A stretch of 64,000 bases of DNA. It comes from DATBJG01 sp963790545 (GTDB lineage Bacteria; Acidobacteriota; Vicinamibacteria; Vicinamibacterales; JAMQPK01). A program made the translations under genes and the position numbers. The notes under the pieces were generated by a model. That model had not been told where the DNA came from. It made no database searches and was given only the letters and a program-made list of their open reading frames with translations. The stretch is taken from positions 124,001 through 188,000 of the forward strand of contig CAWBPA010000026.1 in assembly GCA_963790545.1 (NCBI GenBank). The letters run 5' to 3'. Shown here piece by piece: positions 17,311-26,022 of this stretch (within the stretch, counting starts at the first letter, position 1; the number at the start of each line of letters is the position of its first letter).

Positions 17311-18690
17311 TCAGGCCGGTACCAGCACAGCTGGGTCACCCAGCCCGATGGAGGCCAGCGACGATTCGAGCGCGGGACGATCCCCGACAATAAGCGTGAG
17401 CATCCGATCCGGGTGCAGATGCGTTCGGGCGACGCGGGCGACACCCGCCGTGTCAACCTCCCGTACACGTGCGGGAAATTGGTCGTAATACTGGTCCGGC
17501 AAGCCGTGCACGATCAGTTGCGCGAGCGCACGGGCCAGCTGCTCTGTCGTTTCAAAGTTTCTCGCATAGCCGCGCGTGAGTGCCGATTTTGCGAGTTCGA
17601 GCTCGTCTGCGGTGACCGGTCGATCGTCGAGCACCTCTTGCAGTTCGGTCAACGAGTCCCTGACGGCATCCGCGGTCACCTGTGTCTGGACGCTCGTCTG
17701 CAGCAGGAACGGTCCGCGGCCACGACGAAAATCGAAGGATGTCCGCGCACCGTACGTAAAGCCCTTCTCTTCACGAAGCTTCAGGTTCACGCGGCTGACG
17801 AATTGACCTCCGAGCACCATGTTCAATACGAGCAGCGGTACGTAGTCAGGCGTGCTTCGGGTCGCACCCACATGTCCAATCCTCAGCTCGGACTGCGCTG
17901 CTGCGGCGCGATGCACCACGGCAAGCCGACGCTCGGAAACCACTGGCGGCTCGATGAGCGCGCGGTCGAATGCAACGTCCGGCCCTTCTTGCTCTCGCCG
18001 GGTCCAACCGCTGAACGTTGCTTCCACCGTCTGACCGAGAGCCTCACCCCTGACGTCGCCAACGGCAATCAGCGTCGCACGTGGTGCCAGGTAGGCACCG
18101 CGGTGAAACGCCATCACGTCCTCGACGGTCATTTCCTTCAGTGCGGCTTCCGTACCGATCGCAAGGTGACCGTACGGATGTCCCTCGTAGAGCATTTGCA
18201 TGAAGGCGCGGTCGGCAACGGCGGGCGCCAAATCGCGAAGCTGAACGAGCCGGTTGAGTCGAAGCTGCCGCACGCGGTCGACGTCTGCCTCACCCAGATT
18301 GGGGCGCACGATACAGTCAGCGAACAAGGACAGCCCCTGACGCAGATATCGCGAGAGGACGGTGAGGCCGACGAGCGTGGTGTCTGCAGCAACCTCGATC
18401 TCCAGATGCGCCCCAATGCGGGCAAACGCATCGTGAATTTCAATCGCCGAGCGTGAGCCGCTCCCTTCATCGAGCATGTCTCCAGTCAGCGATGCCAAGC
18501 CTGGAAGTCGATCCGGATCTGATGCCGACCCGGCTGGCACAACCAGCAGCAGGCTGACGAGCGGCAGCGCCGGTTCCTCGATGCACCAGAGCCCGAGGCC
18601 GTCGGTCAGTCGGCGCTTGACAATGGGAGGGAAGGTAAACGAAGGATCACCGTGAACCTCCGGGAGCCTGGAGCGATCGGCCCGAGTCAC
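17311..18690 (-). CDS. M16 peptidase-like subunit without the zinc motif
   Basis: 459 aa insulinase/MPP-type protein. The fold is clear (LADCIV-like repeat, EGHPYGHLAIGTEAAL, REEKGFTYGARTSFDF with the substrate-binding R/Y pair), but the catalytic HxxEH is replaced by GDMLDEG, so it should not cleave. In known bacterial pairs such a protein partners the active M16 subunit. GTG 18690 overlaps the upstream stop (GTGA). No signal peptide is seen. Confidence 0.85.
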   Translation of the reverse strand: MTRADRSRLPEVHGDPSFTFPPIVKRRLTDGLGLWCIEEPALPLVSLLLVVPAGSASDPDRLPGLASLTGDMLDEGSGSRSAIEIHDAFARIGAHLEIEVAADTTLVGLTVLSRYLRQGLSLFADCIVRPNLGEADVDRVRQLRLNRLVQLRDLAPAVADRAFMQMLYEGHPYGHLAIGTEAALKEMTVEDVMAFHRGAYLAPRATLIAVGDVRGEALGQTVEATFSGWTRREQEGPDVAFDRALIEPPVVSERRLAVVHRAAAAQSELRIGHVGATRSTPDYVPLLVLNMVLGGQFVSRVNLKLREEKGFTYGARTSFDFRRGRGPFLLQTSVQTQVTADAVRDSLTELQEVLDDRPVTADELELAKSALTRGYARNFETTEQLARALAQLIVHGLPDQYYDQFPARVREVDTAGVARVARTHLHPDRMLTLIVGDRPALESSLASIGLGDPAVLVPA

Positions 18691-20012
18691 GACACCTCCA
18701 CGGCGTGCGAACCCGCAACGGCAAGGTCCGACCGGCCGGACGGTACAACGCTAAGGATCACGCGTCCGTCCTTGCCCAGCACATATTGGGCTGTTTCGAG
18801 CAGCATTGCAGGCGTGGCGCGGCGGTAGCGCTCCAGATCCGACGCCAGGTATCCGGGATCGTTCAGAAAGACTGCGTATGCGTTGAGCTGGTCGGATTTG
18901 CCCCCAAAGCCTCCCAGCGTCTGCAGGCGGCTCATGAAATGGGCCTCGGCCTGAGCCAGCCCTCGCTCGATTTCATCCTCTGTGGGCCCATCGCGCAGGA
19001 AACGCTCCACCTCGACCTCGATGACATCGAAGATCTCAGACAACGAATGACCGGGCGCCGCCGTGGCTGAGATCTGGCACCACCCCGCCATCTCGCGGGA
19101 GTTCTGCGCCGCGCCCACATCGGTCGCAATCCGTCGCTCGTACACGAGGGTTCGATAGAGCCTGGAGGACTTGCCGTTGGCCAGGAGGTCCGCCACCAAG
19201 TCCATCTCGGCATCCCCCGCCGCAAACATTGCCGGCGAATGCCAGGCGATATAGAGACGTGGCAGCTCGACGCGATCTTCGAGCACGATGCGTGATTCGT
19301 CACTGAGGCTCGCCGAACGGACCACTCGTTCGCTGACGGGACCTTCCGGAATCTCGTCGAAGTACTTCCGGGCGAGCGCGACCCCCTCCTCCCGATCGAT
19401 ATCCCCGGCGAGCACGAGCGACGCGTTGCGTGGATGATAGTACTGACGAAAGAATGCCCGAACATCCTCCAGGGTCGCGGCTTGCAGATCTTCTGCGGCA
19501 CCAATGGTCATCCAATGATACGGATGGTCGCTCGGATAGAGGGCCGCAACGAGCGCCATGCCAGCCATCCCGTACGGCCTGTTTTCATAGTTTTGTCGAC
19601 GCTCGTTCAGAACGACGTCGCACTGGTTTTGGAATTTCTCCAGCGTCAGTGCAGGCAGCAGATACCCCATGCGATCGGATTCCATCCAGAGCGCAAGTTC
19701 CAGAGCCGGTGTCGGCACGACCTCCCAGTAGTTGGTCCGATCGGCGTTGGTTGAGCCGTTGAGGGCCGCGCCGGCTTCTTGAAGCGGATGAAAGTACCCG
19801 CGGTCGTAGTGCTTGGAACCCTCGAACATCAAGTGTTCGAACAAGTGCGCGAAACCGGTCCGACCCGGCTGCTCGTTCTTGGACCCCACGTGGTACCAGA
19901 GGTTCACGGCCACGATGGGTAACGACCGCGACTCGTGCACGATGACCCGCAGGCCATTGTCCAGAAAACACTGAGAGTACGGGATTTCCACAGTGGTAGG
20001 AGTCGCAAGCAA
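18687..20012 (-). CDS. M16 zinc peptidase, catalytic subunit
   Basis: 441 aa with the inverted zinc motif HLFEH in GFAHLFEHLMFEGSKHYDRG, and the distal Glu in VVLNERRQNYENRPYG. This is the active half of an insulysin/MPP-like heterodimer with the downstream gene, made from one coupled message. Cytoplasmic or periplasmic location is not evident from the N-terminus. Function is probably degradation of short peptides. Confidence 0.88.
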   Translation of the reverse strand: MLATPTTVEIPYSQCFLDNGLRVIVHESRSLPIVAVNLWYHVGSKNEQPGRTGFAHLFEHLMFEGSKHYDRGYFHPLQEAGAALNGSTNADRTNYWEVVPTPALELALWMESDRMGYLLPALTLEKFQNQCDVVLNERRQNYENRPYGMAGMALVAALYPSDHPYHWMTIGAAEDLQAATLEDVRAFFRQYYHPRNASLVLAGDIDREEGVALARKYFDEIPEGPVSERVVRSASLSDESRIVLEDRVELPRLYIAWHSPAMFAAGDAEMDLVADLLANGKSSRLYRTLVYERRIATDVGAAQNSREMAGWCQISATAAPGHSLSEIFDVIEVEVERFLRDGPTEDEIERGLAQAEAHFMSRLQTLGGFGGKSDQLNAYAVFLNDPGYLASDLERYRRATPAMLLETAQYVLGKDGRVILSVVPSGRSDLAVAGSHAVEVS

Positions 20013-20081
20013 GTCTCAAGGCTGAAGTGTCAAGGCTCAAGTTGAGGCGTATTGAACTTGAGACTTCAGCCTTGAGACTTG
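20010..20081. terminator. Long inverted repeat between DUF3347 and M16 genes
   Basis: CAAGTCTCAAGGCTGAAG (20010-20027) pairs perfectly with its inverse at 20064-20081, and CTCAAGTT (20036-20043) with AACTTGAG (20055-20062) nearer the loop. Both genes are read on the minus strand, so the hairpin would follow the DUF3347 gene and precede the M16 gene. There is no clean T-run on that strand; it may be a repeat element. Confidence 0.5.
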
Positions 20082-20088
20082 AGCCTTC

Positions 20089-20538
20089 TTATTTCTTTAT
20101 CTCGCCGCAGGTAAGCATCGATTTCCCATAGTACGGGTTGGCAATCGTCTCACCCTTCTGCAGCCACGACTTCTGGACCATCGGACAAAATGCGACATTG
20201 ACGTCGCGACCGAACGTCGCGCCGGTAGCCTTGGCGTAGGCCATCATCGCGTCGCTGAGATCGCCAAATGCCGTTCGTGCGCCCGCAATGTCTTTGGCAG
20301 TGGCCAGTTTTGTCGCGTCGGCGGCAACCGGTTTCGCCTGTGCGCCGAGCTTCTGAGCTTCGACGCTCAGGGCCTTGGCAGCGGCCGTCGCCGCTTCGAG
20401 CTTGTCGTCTGCCAGCGACACCTGAATCCGCAAGTACGGATCCATCAGCGTCGTTGGAAGATCGGCGGCCCAAGCCGGATGCGTGATCGTGACCAGCAGG
20501 AAAAGGGCCAGCACCGTGTGCACATGTCTTCGACTCAT
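20089..20538 (-). CDS. DUF3347 domain exported protein
   Basis: 149 aa with a signal peptide (LALFLLVTITHPAWA, cleavage after AWA). The mature part is helical and ends in FCPMVQKSWLQKGETIANPY and YGKSMLTCGE, the two-Cys signature of DUF3347, often found with metal (copper/silver) efflux proteins. Here it stands 31 bases downstream of the Mrp gene. Metal binding is inferred only. Confidence 0.75.
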   Translation of the reverse strand: MSRRHVHTVLALFLLVTITHPAWAADLPTTLMDPYLRIQVSLADDKLEAATAAAKALSVEAQKLGAQAKPVAADATKLATAKDIAGARTAFGDLSDAMMAYAKATGATFGRDVNVAFCPMVQKSWLQKGETIANPYYGKSMLTCGEIKK

Positions 20539-20569
20539 TGATCGTGTCTCCTTCGAGGGATGTAAAGCG

Positions 20570-21661
20570 CTACCTCACTGGCGTCAGCGGAATCGTCGTT
20601 TTGCGATTGAAGCTCGCAATGGAAATCTCGGCCGCTGCCCGTTCGGCAACAGCGATGAACGCCTTGGCTGCCGGCGACTCCGGCTCGCCAATGACCAGGG
20701 GGACACCTGAATCGCCTCCCTCCCGAATGGGCTGATAGATCGGAATCTTCCCCAGGAACGGCACTTCGAGCTGTTGTGCCATCTTCTCTCCGCCGCCGTG
20801 TCCGAAAATATCGGCCTGGTGACCGCAGCTGGGACAAGCGTAATAACTCATGTTCTCGACGATGCCCAGTGTCGGGATATTTAGTTTCTGATACATTCGA
20901 ACGGCTCGCCGGCTGTCGGCCAGCGACACCTGCTGCGGCGTCGTCACCACGATCGCGCCGGCAACCGGCACGGTCTGGCTCAGGCTCATGGCAACGTCGC
21001 CGGTGCCAGGTGGCATGTCGACAATCAGGTAGTCCAGGTTGTCCCATCGGACGTCGCGAAAGAACTGTTGAATGGCGCCGTGCAGCATCGGTCCGCGCCA
21101 GATGACGGCGGCATCATCGCTCGTCAGGAACCCCATCGAGATGACCTGCACGCCATACTTCTCGGCCGGCACGATCTTTTGACCATCGGTCGTCAATTGG
21201 GTCTGCAGACCGAGCATGATCGGGACGTTCGGACCGTAGATGTCCCCATCGATCATGCCGACGCGCCCACCGCACCTGGCGAGGGCGACCGCCAGATTCA
21301 CGGCGACCGTCGTCTTTCCTACACCGCCTTTGCCAGCGCCAACGGCAATGACGTTCTTGACTCCTGGAACCTGGGCACGGCCGGCATCAGGACTACCGAC
21401 GGCACGGACGCTTGCCGACATCGTCACGTCGACACCGGTGACGCCGGGAAGTCCCGCGACCGCGGCGCGGGCCTGATCGCGCATTTGATCTTTGACAGGG
21501 CACGCCGGTGTCGTCAACTCAACGGTGAACGAGACGTTCCCCCGGTCGATCTTCAGATGCTTCACGAAACCCAGCGTGACGATGTCGCGGTGAAGGTCCG
21601 GATCTTTCACCGTCCGAAGGGCCTGGAGCACGTGTTCCTCGCTCAATCCGAGGGTTGCCAT
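20570..21661 (-). CDS. Mrp/ApbC (NBP35-like) Fe-S carrier P-loop protein
   Basis: 363 aa. Residues 1-90 are a DUF59/MIP18 domain (GFVKHLKIDRGNVSFTVELT), then the ATPase with the deviant Walker A GAGKGGVGKTTVAVNLA, VDMPPGTGDVAMSL and the Cys pair in MSYYACPSCGH that binds a bridging 4Fe-4S cluster. It carries Fe-S clusters to apoproteins in the cytoplasm. I use ATG 21661 (MATLGLSEEHV) because the longer frame from 21697 adds only polar residues; no strong Shine-Dalgarno for either. Confidence 0.9.
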   Translation of the reverse strand: MATLGLSEEHVLQALRTVKDPDLHRDIVTLGFVKHLKIDRGNVSFTVELTTPACPVKDQMRDQARAAVAGLPGVTGVDVTMSASVRAVGSPDAGRAQVPGVKNVIAVGAGKGGVGKTTVAVNLAVALARCGGRVGMIDGDIYGPNVPIMLGLQTQLTTDGQKIVPAEKYGVQVISMGFLTSDDAAVIWRGPMLHGAIQQFFRDVRWDNLDYLIVDMPPGTGDVAMSLSQTVPVAGAIVVTTPQQVSLADSRRAVRMYQKLNIPTLGIVENMSYYACPSCGHQADIFGHGGGEKMAQQLEVPFLGKIPIYQPIREGGDSGVPLVIGEPESPAAKAFIAVAERAAAEISIASFNRKTTIPLTPVR

Positions 21662-21749
21662 ATGTTTAAGCTTAGCGGCTTTGTTTGTTCGTGACAAACA
21701 GCCCTTCTATCGCCACACTATAGCGTCCTTACCATCGAAGGAGAAGCAG

Positions 21750-22109
21750 ATGAGCAACGGAGCAGGCACTGCGACGCCGTCCAGCAACAGAACCATCATG
21801 ATTGTGTTGTCCTATCTCTGGCTTCTGGCTCTCGTCCCATTGCTGGTCGAAAAGCAGGATAGCGAGGTGCAGTGGCACGCCAAGCATGGCCTCGTCCTGC
21901 TGGTGGCAGAGATCATTCTCTGGATTGCGTTTACCGTTGTCACCTCTGTGTTGAGCTTCATCACGTCCGGTCTCGGCTGCCTGCTCAGTCTATTCGGGCC
22001 ACTCATCTGGCTCGTGATCGTCGTGATTCACATCGTCGCTATGGTCAAGGGAACCAACGGGCAGCGGCTGATCATTCCGGGGATCAGCGAATACGCCAGC
22101 CGATTCTAA
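21750..22109 (+). CDS. DUF4870/Tic20-like small membrane protein
   Basis: About 119 aa with three membrane helices (MIVLSYLWLLALVPLL, VLLVAEIILWIAFTVV, LFGPLIWLVIVVIHIV). The first-helix-plus-QWHAKHGLVL pattern matches DUF4870-like proteins. ATG 21750 has GAAGGAG six bases upstream; the frame from 21681 lacks support. Divergent from mrp and ten bases before yidD. Confidence 0.7.
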   Translation: MSNGAGTATPSSNRTIMIVLSYLWLLALVPLLVEKQDSEVQWHAKHGLVLLVAEIILWIAFTVVTSVLSFITSGLGCLLSLFGPLIWLVIVVIHIVAMVKGTNGQRLIIPGISEYASRF

Positions 22110-22118
22110 AGAGGGGTC

Positions 22119-22427
22119 ATGAGACGGCGCCGGGTCGTCGTCTTTGTGCTCGTCGCGGCGGCCCTGGCTATCGGGTTCGATGTGTCACGACCACCGTCCT
22201 CACAGTGGATGACTGCCGGTGCACTGGGATTCATTCGCGTGTACCGGCAGACGCTTTCACCATTGCTGGCTGGAAGCGGATATGTCTGTCGCTTTACACC
22301 AACGTGCAGCCGCTACGCTGAAGCCGTGCTGAAACGGGACGGTTTTGTGCGAGGAAGCTGGAGGACGGCCGCGCGACTTGCGCGCTGCGGGCCGTGGACG
22401 CCACTAGGCACCATCGATACGCCGTGA
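22119..22427 (+). CDS. yidD: Membrane protein insertion efficiency factor YidD
   Basis: 102 aa. IRVYRQTLSPLLAGSGYVCR, FTPTCSRYAEAVLKRDG and ARCGPWTPLG reproduce the conserved YidD core (YRxxxSP, C-x4-TCSxYA, RCxPW). It has a longer hydrophobic N-terminus than usual. YidD assists YidC insertion at the inner membrane; here it is not beside rnpA or yidC, which is unusual but seen. Confidence 0.88.
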   Translation: MRRRRVVVFVLVAAALAIGFDVSRPPSSQWMTAGALGFIRVYRQTLSPLLAGSGYVCRFTPTCSRYAEAVLKRDGFVRGSWRTAARLARCGPWTPLGTIDTP

Positions 22428-22433
22428 GCGTAG

Positions 22434-22817
22434 TCACCGCAACGGGTCACGCTCGCCGAGCACCTGCCCGTTGGGAAGAGTAATCGATCGGAACTGGCCG
22501 CCTTTCTCGCCGTTTCTCAGCGGGTGGACCATGACCGTCACTTCGTCGCCGGCCTTGATGCTGGTCCGTTTCCATCCCGCCTTGATGAGGTAGCTTGGAG
22601 GATTCATCTCCACGCCCCAGGTTTCCACAACCCCTTTGTCGTTCCGCACTTCGAGCTCGATCCAGGAATGCGGATTGCTCCATTTGAATTCCTTGACCAC
22701 GCCGACGAGCTTGATTTCCTTCGTCCGATCGAACACAGCCGGCGAATGATGTGCGGTGACCGAGCTGGTCATCCACAGCAGTGTCACGGCCAGCGATCCG
22801 ACCAGTAACCTCTTCAT
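22434..22817 (-). CDS. DUF6152 family exported protein
   Basis: 127 aa with signal peptide (GSLAVTLLWMTSSVTAHHSP; cleavage after TAH/VTA). IKLVGVVKEFKWSNPHSWIE and WGVEMNPPSYLIKAGW are typical of DUF6152 proteins, a beta-barrel-like fold of unknown role. ATG 22817 has GGGAGC upstream. It is 50 bases downstream of another exported protein with which it may form an operon. Confidence 0.75.
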   Translation of the reverse strand: MKRLLVGSLAVTLLWMTSSVTAHHSPAVFDRTKEIKLVGVVKEFKWSNPHSWIELEVRNDKGVVETWGVEMNPPSYLIKAGWKRTSIKAGDEVTVMVHPLRNGEKGGQFRSITLPNGQVLGERDPLR

Positions 22818-22867
22818 GGGTGCTCCCTTTGTCCACCTAATCTTAGCAAATCCCTCGGCCAGAACCG

Positions 22868-23722
22868 CTAGCGAACCAATGACTTCGAGGAAGTGGCGGG
22901 CAGATGATCGTTCAGATCGGGCAAACACTGCACTTCTGTAATGTCCGTGTCGTCCGCGCGATTCCAGCGCTTGCTCATCTTCCATTCGCCTTCCCAGCTC
23001 TTTGGATCCGTCATCGTGTACTCGATCTCGAGCGTCTTCCCGTCGTTGATCATGCGAATACGTTCGATAATCCGGAGCGCATCGCTCGCCGGAATCGACG
23101 CCCCACCCTGGTCCATCCAATGATGGTCGTCAACGAAGCCCTTGGTATCGACGACGAGTGTATCGCCCTCCCAGCGTCCAATTGATTCCCCGTTGAAGCT
23201 CGGTACGAGGAGATCAGGATCGGAGTGCGAGCGCCCGTCCAGGTAGATTATGCGAAGACTGTTCATGAAGTGGCTGATCATGTAGATCACGCTTGGCAGT
23301 TGGATCATCGCTATCGGCCACACCCGCGTCATGATCAACGGCATGCCGGCAGGCCAGCACTGTCCGATGTCATCGCGGTAAACCTTGCCTTCCTTCGCCG
23401 CCTTCTGGGACGCGTCATAGTGAACTTGCGCCTGCGGAGTCAGCTTGAAGGTGGGTGGCACGAACCGCCACGTGTCGGCACCCTTGTTGGCGGCCTTGCT
23501 CAAGTCGTGTAACCAGGTCCCGGTCAGATTGAAGGGCGCGGCAGGACGGGGCTTGGCCAGATTCGCCGGTGCGAGCGCTCCGAGCTGAGCCGGTGCCGTC
23601 TGGGCCGCTTCCGCGCGCTGCGGTGGGGCCTGCGCCTGGACGCGCGTGGGCGGTATGACCATGCCGAGACTCAGGCTCAGACTGACCGCTACGGACGTGA
23701 AGCTCATTTTTCTTCGCGTCAT
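22868..23722 (-). CDS. Exported hypothetical protein (acidobacterial, GRWEGDTLVV motif)
   Basis: 284 aa with a signal peptide ending near RVQAQA, then a Pro/Ala-rich linker. FNLTGTWLHDL, YLDGRSHSDPDLLVP and ESIGRWEGDTLVVDTKGFVD match a large unnamed family common next to DUF6152 proteins. Function not known. ATG 23722 (MTRRKMSFTSV) is chosen; 23737 is possible. Confidence 0.65.
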   Translation of the reverse strand: MTRRKMSFTSVAVSLSLSLGMVIPPTRVQAQAPPQRAEAAQTAPAQLGALAPANLAKPRPAAPFNLTGTWLHDLSKAANKGADTWRFVPPTFKLTPQAQVHYDASQKAAKEGKVYRDDIGQCWPAGMPLIMTRVWPIAMIQLPSVIYMISHFMNSLRIIYLDGRSHSDPDLLVPSFNGESIGRWEGDTLVVDTKGFVDDHHWMDQGGASIPASDALRIIERIRMINDGKTLEIEYTMTDPKSWEGEWKMSKRWNRADDTDITEVQCLPDLNDHLPATSSKSLVR

Positions 23723-23794
23723 ATGCCCTCCATCCACGACAGTTCATCGGAAAAAATATCACCAAAAAGGGGTCGGGAGTCTTTTTTGGGCTCA

Positions 23795-24181
23795 TCAGGG
23801 CTCGGCCGGCCTGAATTCGGCGCGCGCTTCCTCATGTAACAGCACCCACAATGCATAGATGCCCAGCGCGGTTCCAAACGGCAGGAGTGCCAGATCGAGA
23901 ACGCCGAACACCATGGCGACGGGTCGGCTCCAAGGCCGGTGACGCCGTAATGCCACGCCGGTGGTGGCGTGAATGCCACCCCACGCGAGCGCGATCGCGG
24001 CCAGCGTGCCAAACGTGGCAGCAGTCAGACCGGCCGCGAGCTCCGTCCCGGCTTCGCCAGCGGCATATTGAATCAGTGCCACGGCCCCGAACGTCAGCGT
24101 CAAGACGACGGTGCCGGCCAGCAAAAACAACCCACCCCAGACGAGATACAGCAATCCGAGGACGTTCACATGCCGGGGCAT
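23795..24181 (-). CDS. Integral membrane protein of unknown function
   Basis: 128 aa with about four helices: LLYLVWGGLFLLAGTVVLTL, VALIQYAAG, FGTLAAIALAWGGIHATTG and MVFGVLDLALLPFGTALG. The pattern resembles small DUF-type four-helix membrane proteins common in this phylum. Its start is adjacent to the stop of the DnaJ-like zinc protein upstream, suggesting coupling. Confidence 0.6.
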   Translation of the reverse strand: MPRHVNVLGLLYLVWGGLFLLAGTVVLTLTFGAVALIQYAAGEAGTELAAGLTAATFGTLAAIALAWGGIHATTGVALRRHRPWSRPVAMVFGVLDLALLPFGTALGIYALWVLLHEEARAEFRPAEP

Positions 24182-24664
24182 TCAGACGACGCGCACGCGC
24201 ACGTCGATACAAGTAGGCAGGGCATGAGGCGGAGAGACGTGTACCCGGATCGAAGCGCCGTTGGCGACGCCTGCGGGAACTGCGACCCGAACCGAGTGTG
24301 TGAACAGCGCCTCACCTGATCCACCGCAGGCGCCACAGGACTCAGTCCATGTCTCGCCGCGGCCACCGCAAGGCTGACACGTTCGGCGGACCGGCAACTC
24401 CAGCGGCACGACGGTCCCAGTAATCGCATCCACGGCAGTCAGTGAAATCTCGGTGCTGAATTCGCGTGTCGTTTCATCGGGCGCCAGGAATGCTTCCCGC
24501 ATTCGATCGATGACGCCGTCAACGGCGGGAAAATCGATCGCGACCTCATCGGCAAACCAGCTTCGCCGCCGTGCAGCATCGACGATGCGCCGGACCGAAG
24601 CGGTCGGTCCGTCGTCTGGACGACTCAGGCGCCCTGTGCCGCGAGGAGGTGTGGGTTCACTCAC
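24182..24664 (-). CDS. DnaJ-type zinc-finger protein without J domain
   Basis: About 160 aa. The C-terminal half has a single DnaJ-type zinc module, CQPCGGRGETWTESCGACGG (two CxxCGG-G repeats; DnaJ has four), followed by SVRVAVPAGVANGASIRVHV, the DnaJ C-terminal beta domain. There is no HPD J domain. The GTG 24664 start (VSEPTPP) is provisional; the frame is open back to 24712. Probably a chaperone-like or protein-binding adaptor; partner unknown. Confidence 0.55.
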   Translation of the reverse strand: MSEPTPPRGTGRLSRPDDGPTASVRRIVDAARRRSWFADEVAIDFPAVDGVIDRMREAFLAPDETTREFSTEISLTAVDAITGTVVPLELPVRRTCQPCGGRGETWTESCGACGGSGEALFTHSVRVAVPAGVANGASIRVHVSPPHALPTCIDVRVRVV

Positions 24665-24752
24665 TGCAAAACTCTGCAGCCTACGATATGGATGGGAGCT
24701 TGGCCTTGTCAAGGCACGGACGAGGCGCTAGGATGCCGATCGGGCGGCTACT

Positions 24753-24917
24753 ATGCCTGTCAAGGAATGCCCGCTGTGCGGCGAGGCCATGCGCCGGGTC
24801 GCTCGCGAAATCGCCGACCGGGTGCCCGGGACCTCGGAGCTCAAACGGCGCACGTTCGTTGAATGGGTGTGTCCCGAATGCGAGTACTTCGAAGAGGGGG
24901 ACGTGGACGACACCTGA
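24753..24917 (+). CDS. Very small double-CxxC zinc-ribbon protein
   Basis: 54 aa from ATG 24753: MPVKECPLCGEAMRR then VCPECEYFEEGD and DVDDT. Two CxxC pairs 30 residues apart form a zinc ribbon. No Shine-Dalgarno is obvious. It is divergent from the DnaJ-like gene. Reality is supported by the intact Cys pairs and length; function unknown. Confidence 0.6.
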   Translation: MPVKECPLCGEAMRRVAREIADRVPGTSELKRRTFVEWVCPECEYFEEGDVDDT

Positions 24918-24935
24918 TGTGCTAACGCCCAGCAT

Positions 24936-25017
24936 GGATGCACAAGCGTAAGTAGCGCAGCCCTTTGGGGCTGCCCGGATGCACAAGCGTACGTAGCGCA
25001 GCCCTTTAGGGCTGCCC
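24936..25017. repeat. Two tandem 41-bp copies of a hairpin repeat
   Basis: 24936-24976 and 24977-25017 are direct repeats differing at two positions (AAGTAG/ACGTAG and CTTTGG/CTTTAG). Each carries GTAGCGC and a stem CAGCCC/GGGCTG. They are members of the same family as 12255-12401 with a different stem. Confidence 0.75.
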
Positions 25018-25076
25018 GGGATCAGTTCAGAAAGAAGAGGAAGAACGGAAGAGCAGACGTCGGGTGCGCGGCGGTG

Positions 25077-25304
25077 TTAACGTGCACCCAGGGTGAGCAG
25101 GACTTCCTTGCGCAGCGTGTCCTCGAACTCTTCGAACTTCAGAGCGCTTTCGCACTCGTCGCACAGCACCTCGAGCACGACGGGCCGTGTTTCCTCCGAC
25201 ACCTCGACACGCGAGTCATCCAGCTGAACCACATGCATTTGCAGCGTTTTGACGAGAAACTTCTTCTGGTTCCCACAAGTTGGACAGGTCAACGACACGA
25301 GCAC
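25077..25304 (-). CDS. CpXC-like small zinc-ribbon protein
   Basis: 75 aa. VSLTCPTCGNQKKFLVKTLQ and VLCDECESALKFEEF carry two CxxC pairs. The remainder is acidic and helical. Similar to small CpXC-domain proteins of unknown function. It is the third zinc-ribbon protein within 1.1 kb. Confidence 0.6.
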   Translation of the reverse strand: MLVSLTCPTCGNQKKFLVKTLQMHVVQLDDSRVEVSEETRPVVLEVLCDECESALKFEEFEDTLRKEVLLTLGAR

Positions 25305-25489
25305 ATCCTCTCTTATCCTCTTATCCCGCTACGTTTTTCTCGCACCAAGCGCCAAACCTGCGGGCCCCCTTGCCCAACGTTCACCGGTGCTTCAAACTGA
25401 TGATTGTACGAGATGCGTTCCTGAGAACGCAATCACGAAAAGCTGGCCTATTTTGGCGTGAAACTACGTAAAACCCCAGGAGCGCAGGG

Positions 25490-25678
25490 ATGGCAGATGC
25501 AGTGACAACCAAGAACGGTGTCCTCGAAATCCACAGTGAAGCGCACGGCCCGCACTGGATCGCGTGGTTGACCCGCTCGGGCGCCACGACGCCGGAACGC
25601 TCCATCGTGCTGGTCGGGGAAACCCGGGAAGAAGCCGAGGCCCGGGCGCGTCGTTGGGCCGAACTCTCGGATCGGTGA
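25490..25678 (+). CDS. Small hypothetical protein
   Basis: 62 aa beginning MADAVTTKNGVLEIHSEAHG and ending in an Arg/Glu-rich helix (TREEAEARARRWAEL). AGGGATGG lies at the start (ATG 25490). No family recognised; the composition is that of a real small protein. Confidence 0.5.
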   Translation: MADAVTTKNGVLEIHSEAHGPHWIAWLTRSGATTPERSIVLVGETREEAEARARRWAELSDR

Positions 25679-25698
25679 GGTGATCCTCCTCAGTGAAG

Positions 25699-25917
25699 CT
25701 ACCCCTCCGGTTCGTCGTCGCACGGCAGCTCGACGACCCGTCCCATCGAATGTCGGTTGCTTGGACAGTACGGGCCTTTTGCCTCTAGCGACATCACCCG
25801 AACATCCTGCGAGCCGACGCGAAAAATCGCGGCAATACAGCCACACGGAAGAGGATCGAGCAATTCCAGCTCGAGTGGAACTGTCACGCGGCTAACATTC
25901 CGAGCGGTTCTTATCAT
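25699..25917 (-). CDS. Small hypothetical protein with paired Cys
   Basis: 72 aa. LLDPLPCGCIAAIFRVGSQD and EAKGPYCPSNRHS hold three Cys. It resembles none of the families I know. Convergent with the previous gene. Reality moderately likely. Confidence 0.45.
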   Translation of the reverse strand: MIRTARNVSRVTVPLELELLDPLPCGCIAAIFRVGSQDVRVMSLEAKGPYCPSNRHSMGRVVELPCDDEPEG

Positions 25918-26022
25918 AGTTCCGGGACTCTGCCCGAATGGCTCGTCGCGGCGCTGAAGCGAGGAGCGGTACCTGATTTAGACCGCACTGTACGTCTTTT
26001 GGTTCCTGCAAAGTGCCTGCCG

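Noticed and set aside
17260..18456. Plus-strand frame of 398 codons
   Set aside because: Antisense to the inactive M16 subunit; no recognisable protein.
12255..25017. CRISPR arrays from the repeated hairpins
   Set aside because: The copies are palindromic, contiguous or widely spaced, and have no unique spacers of regular length.
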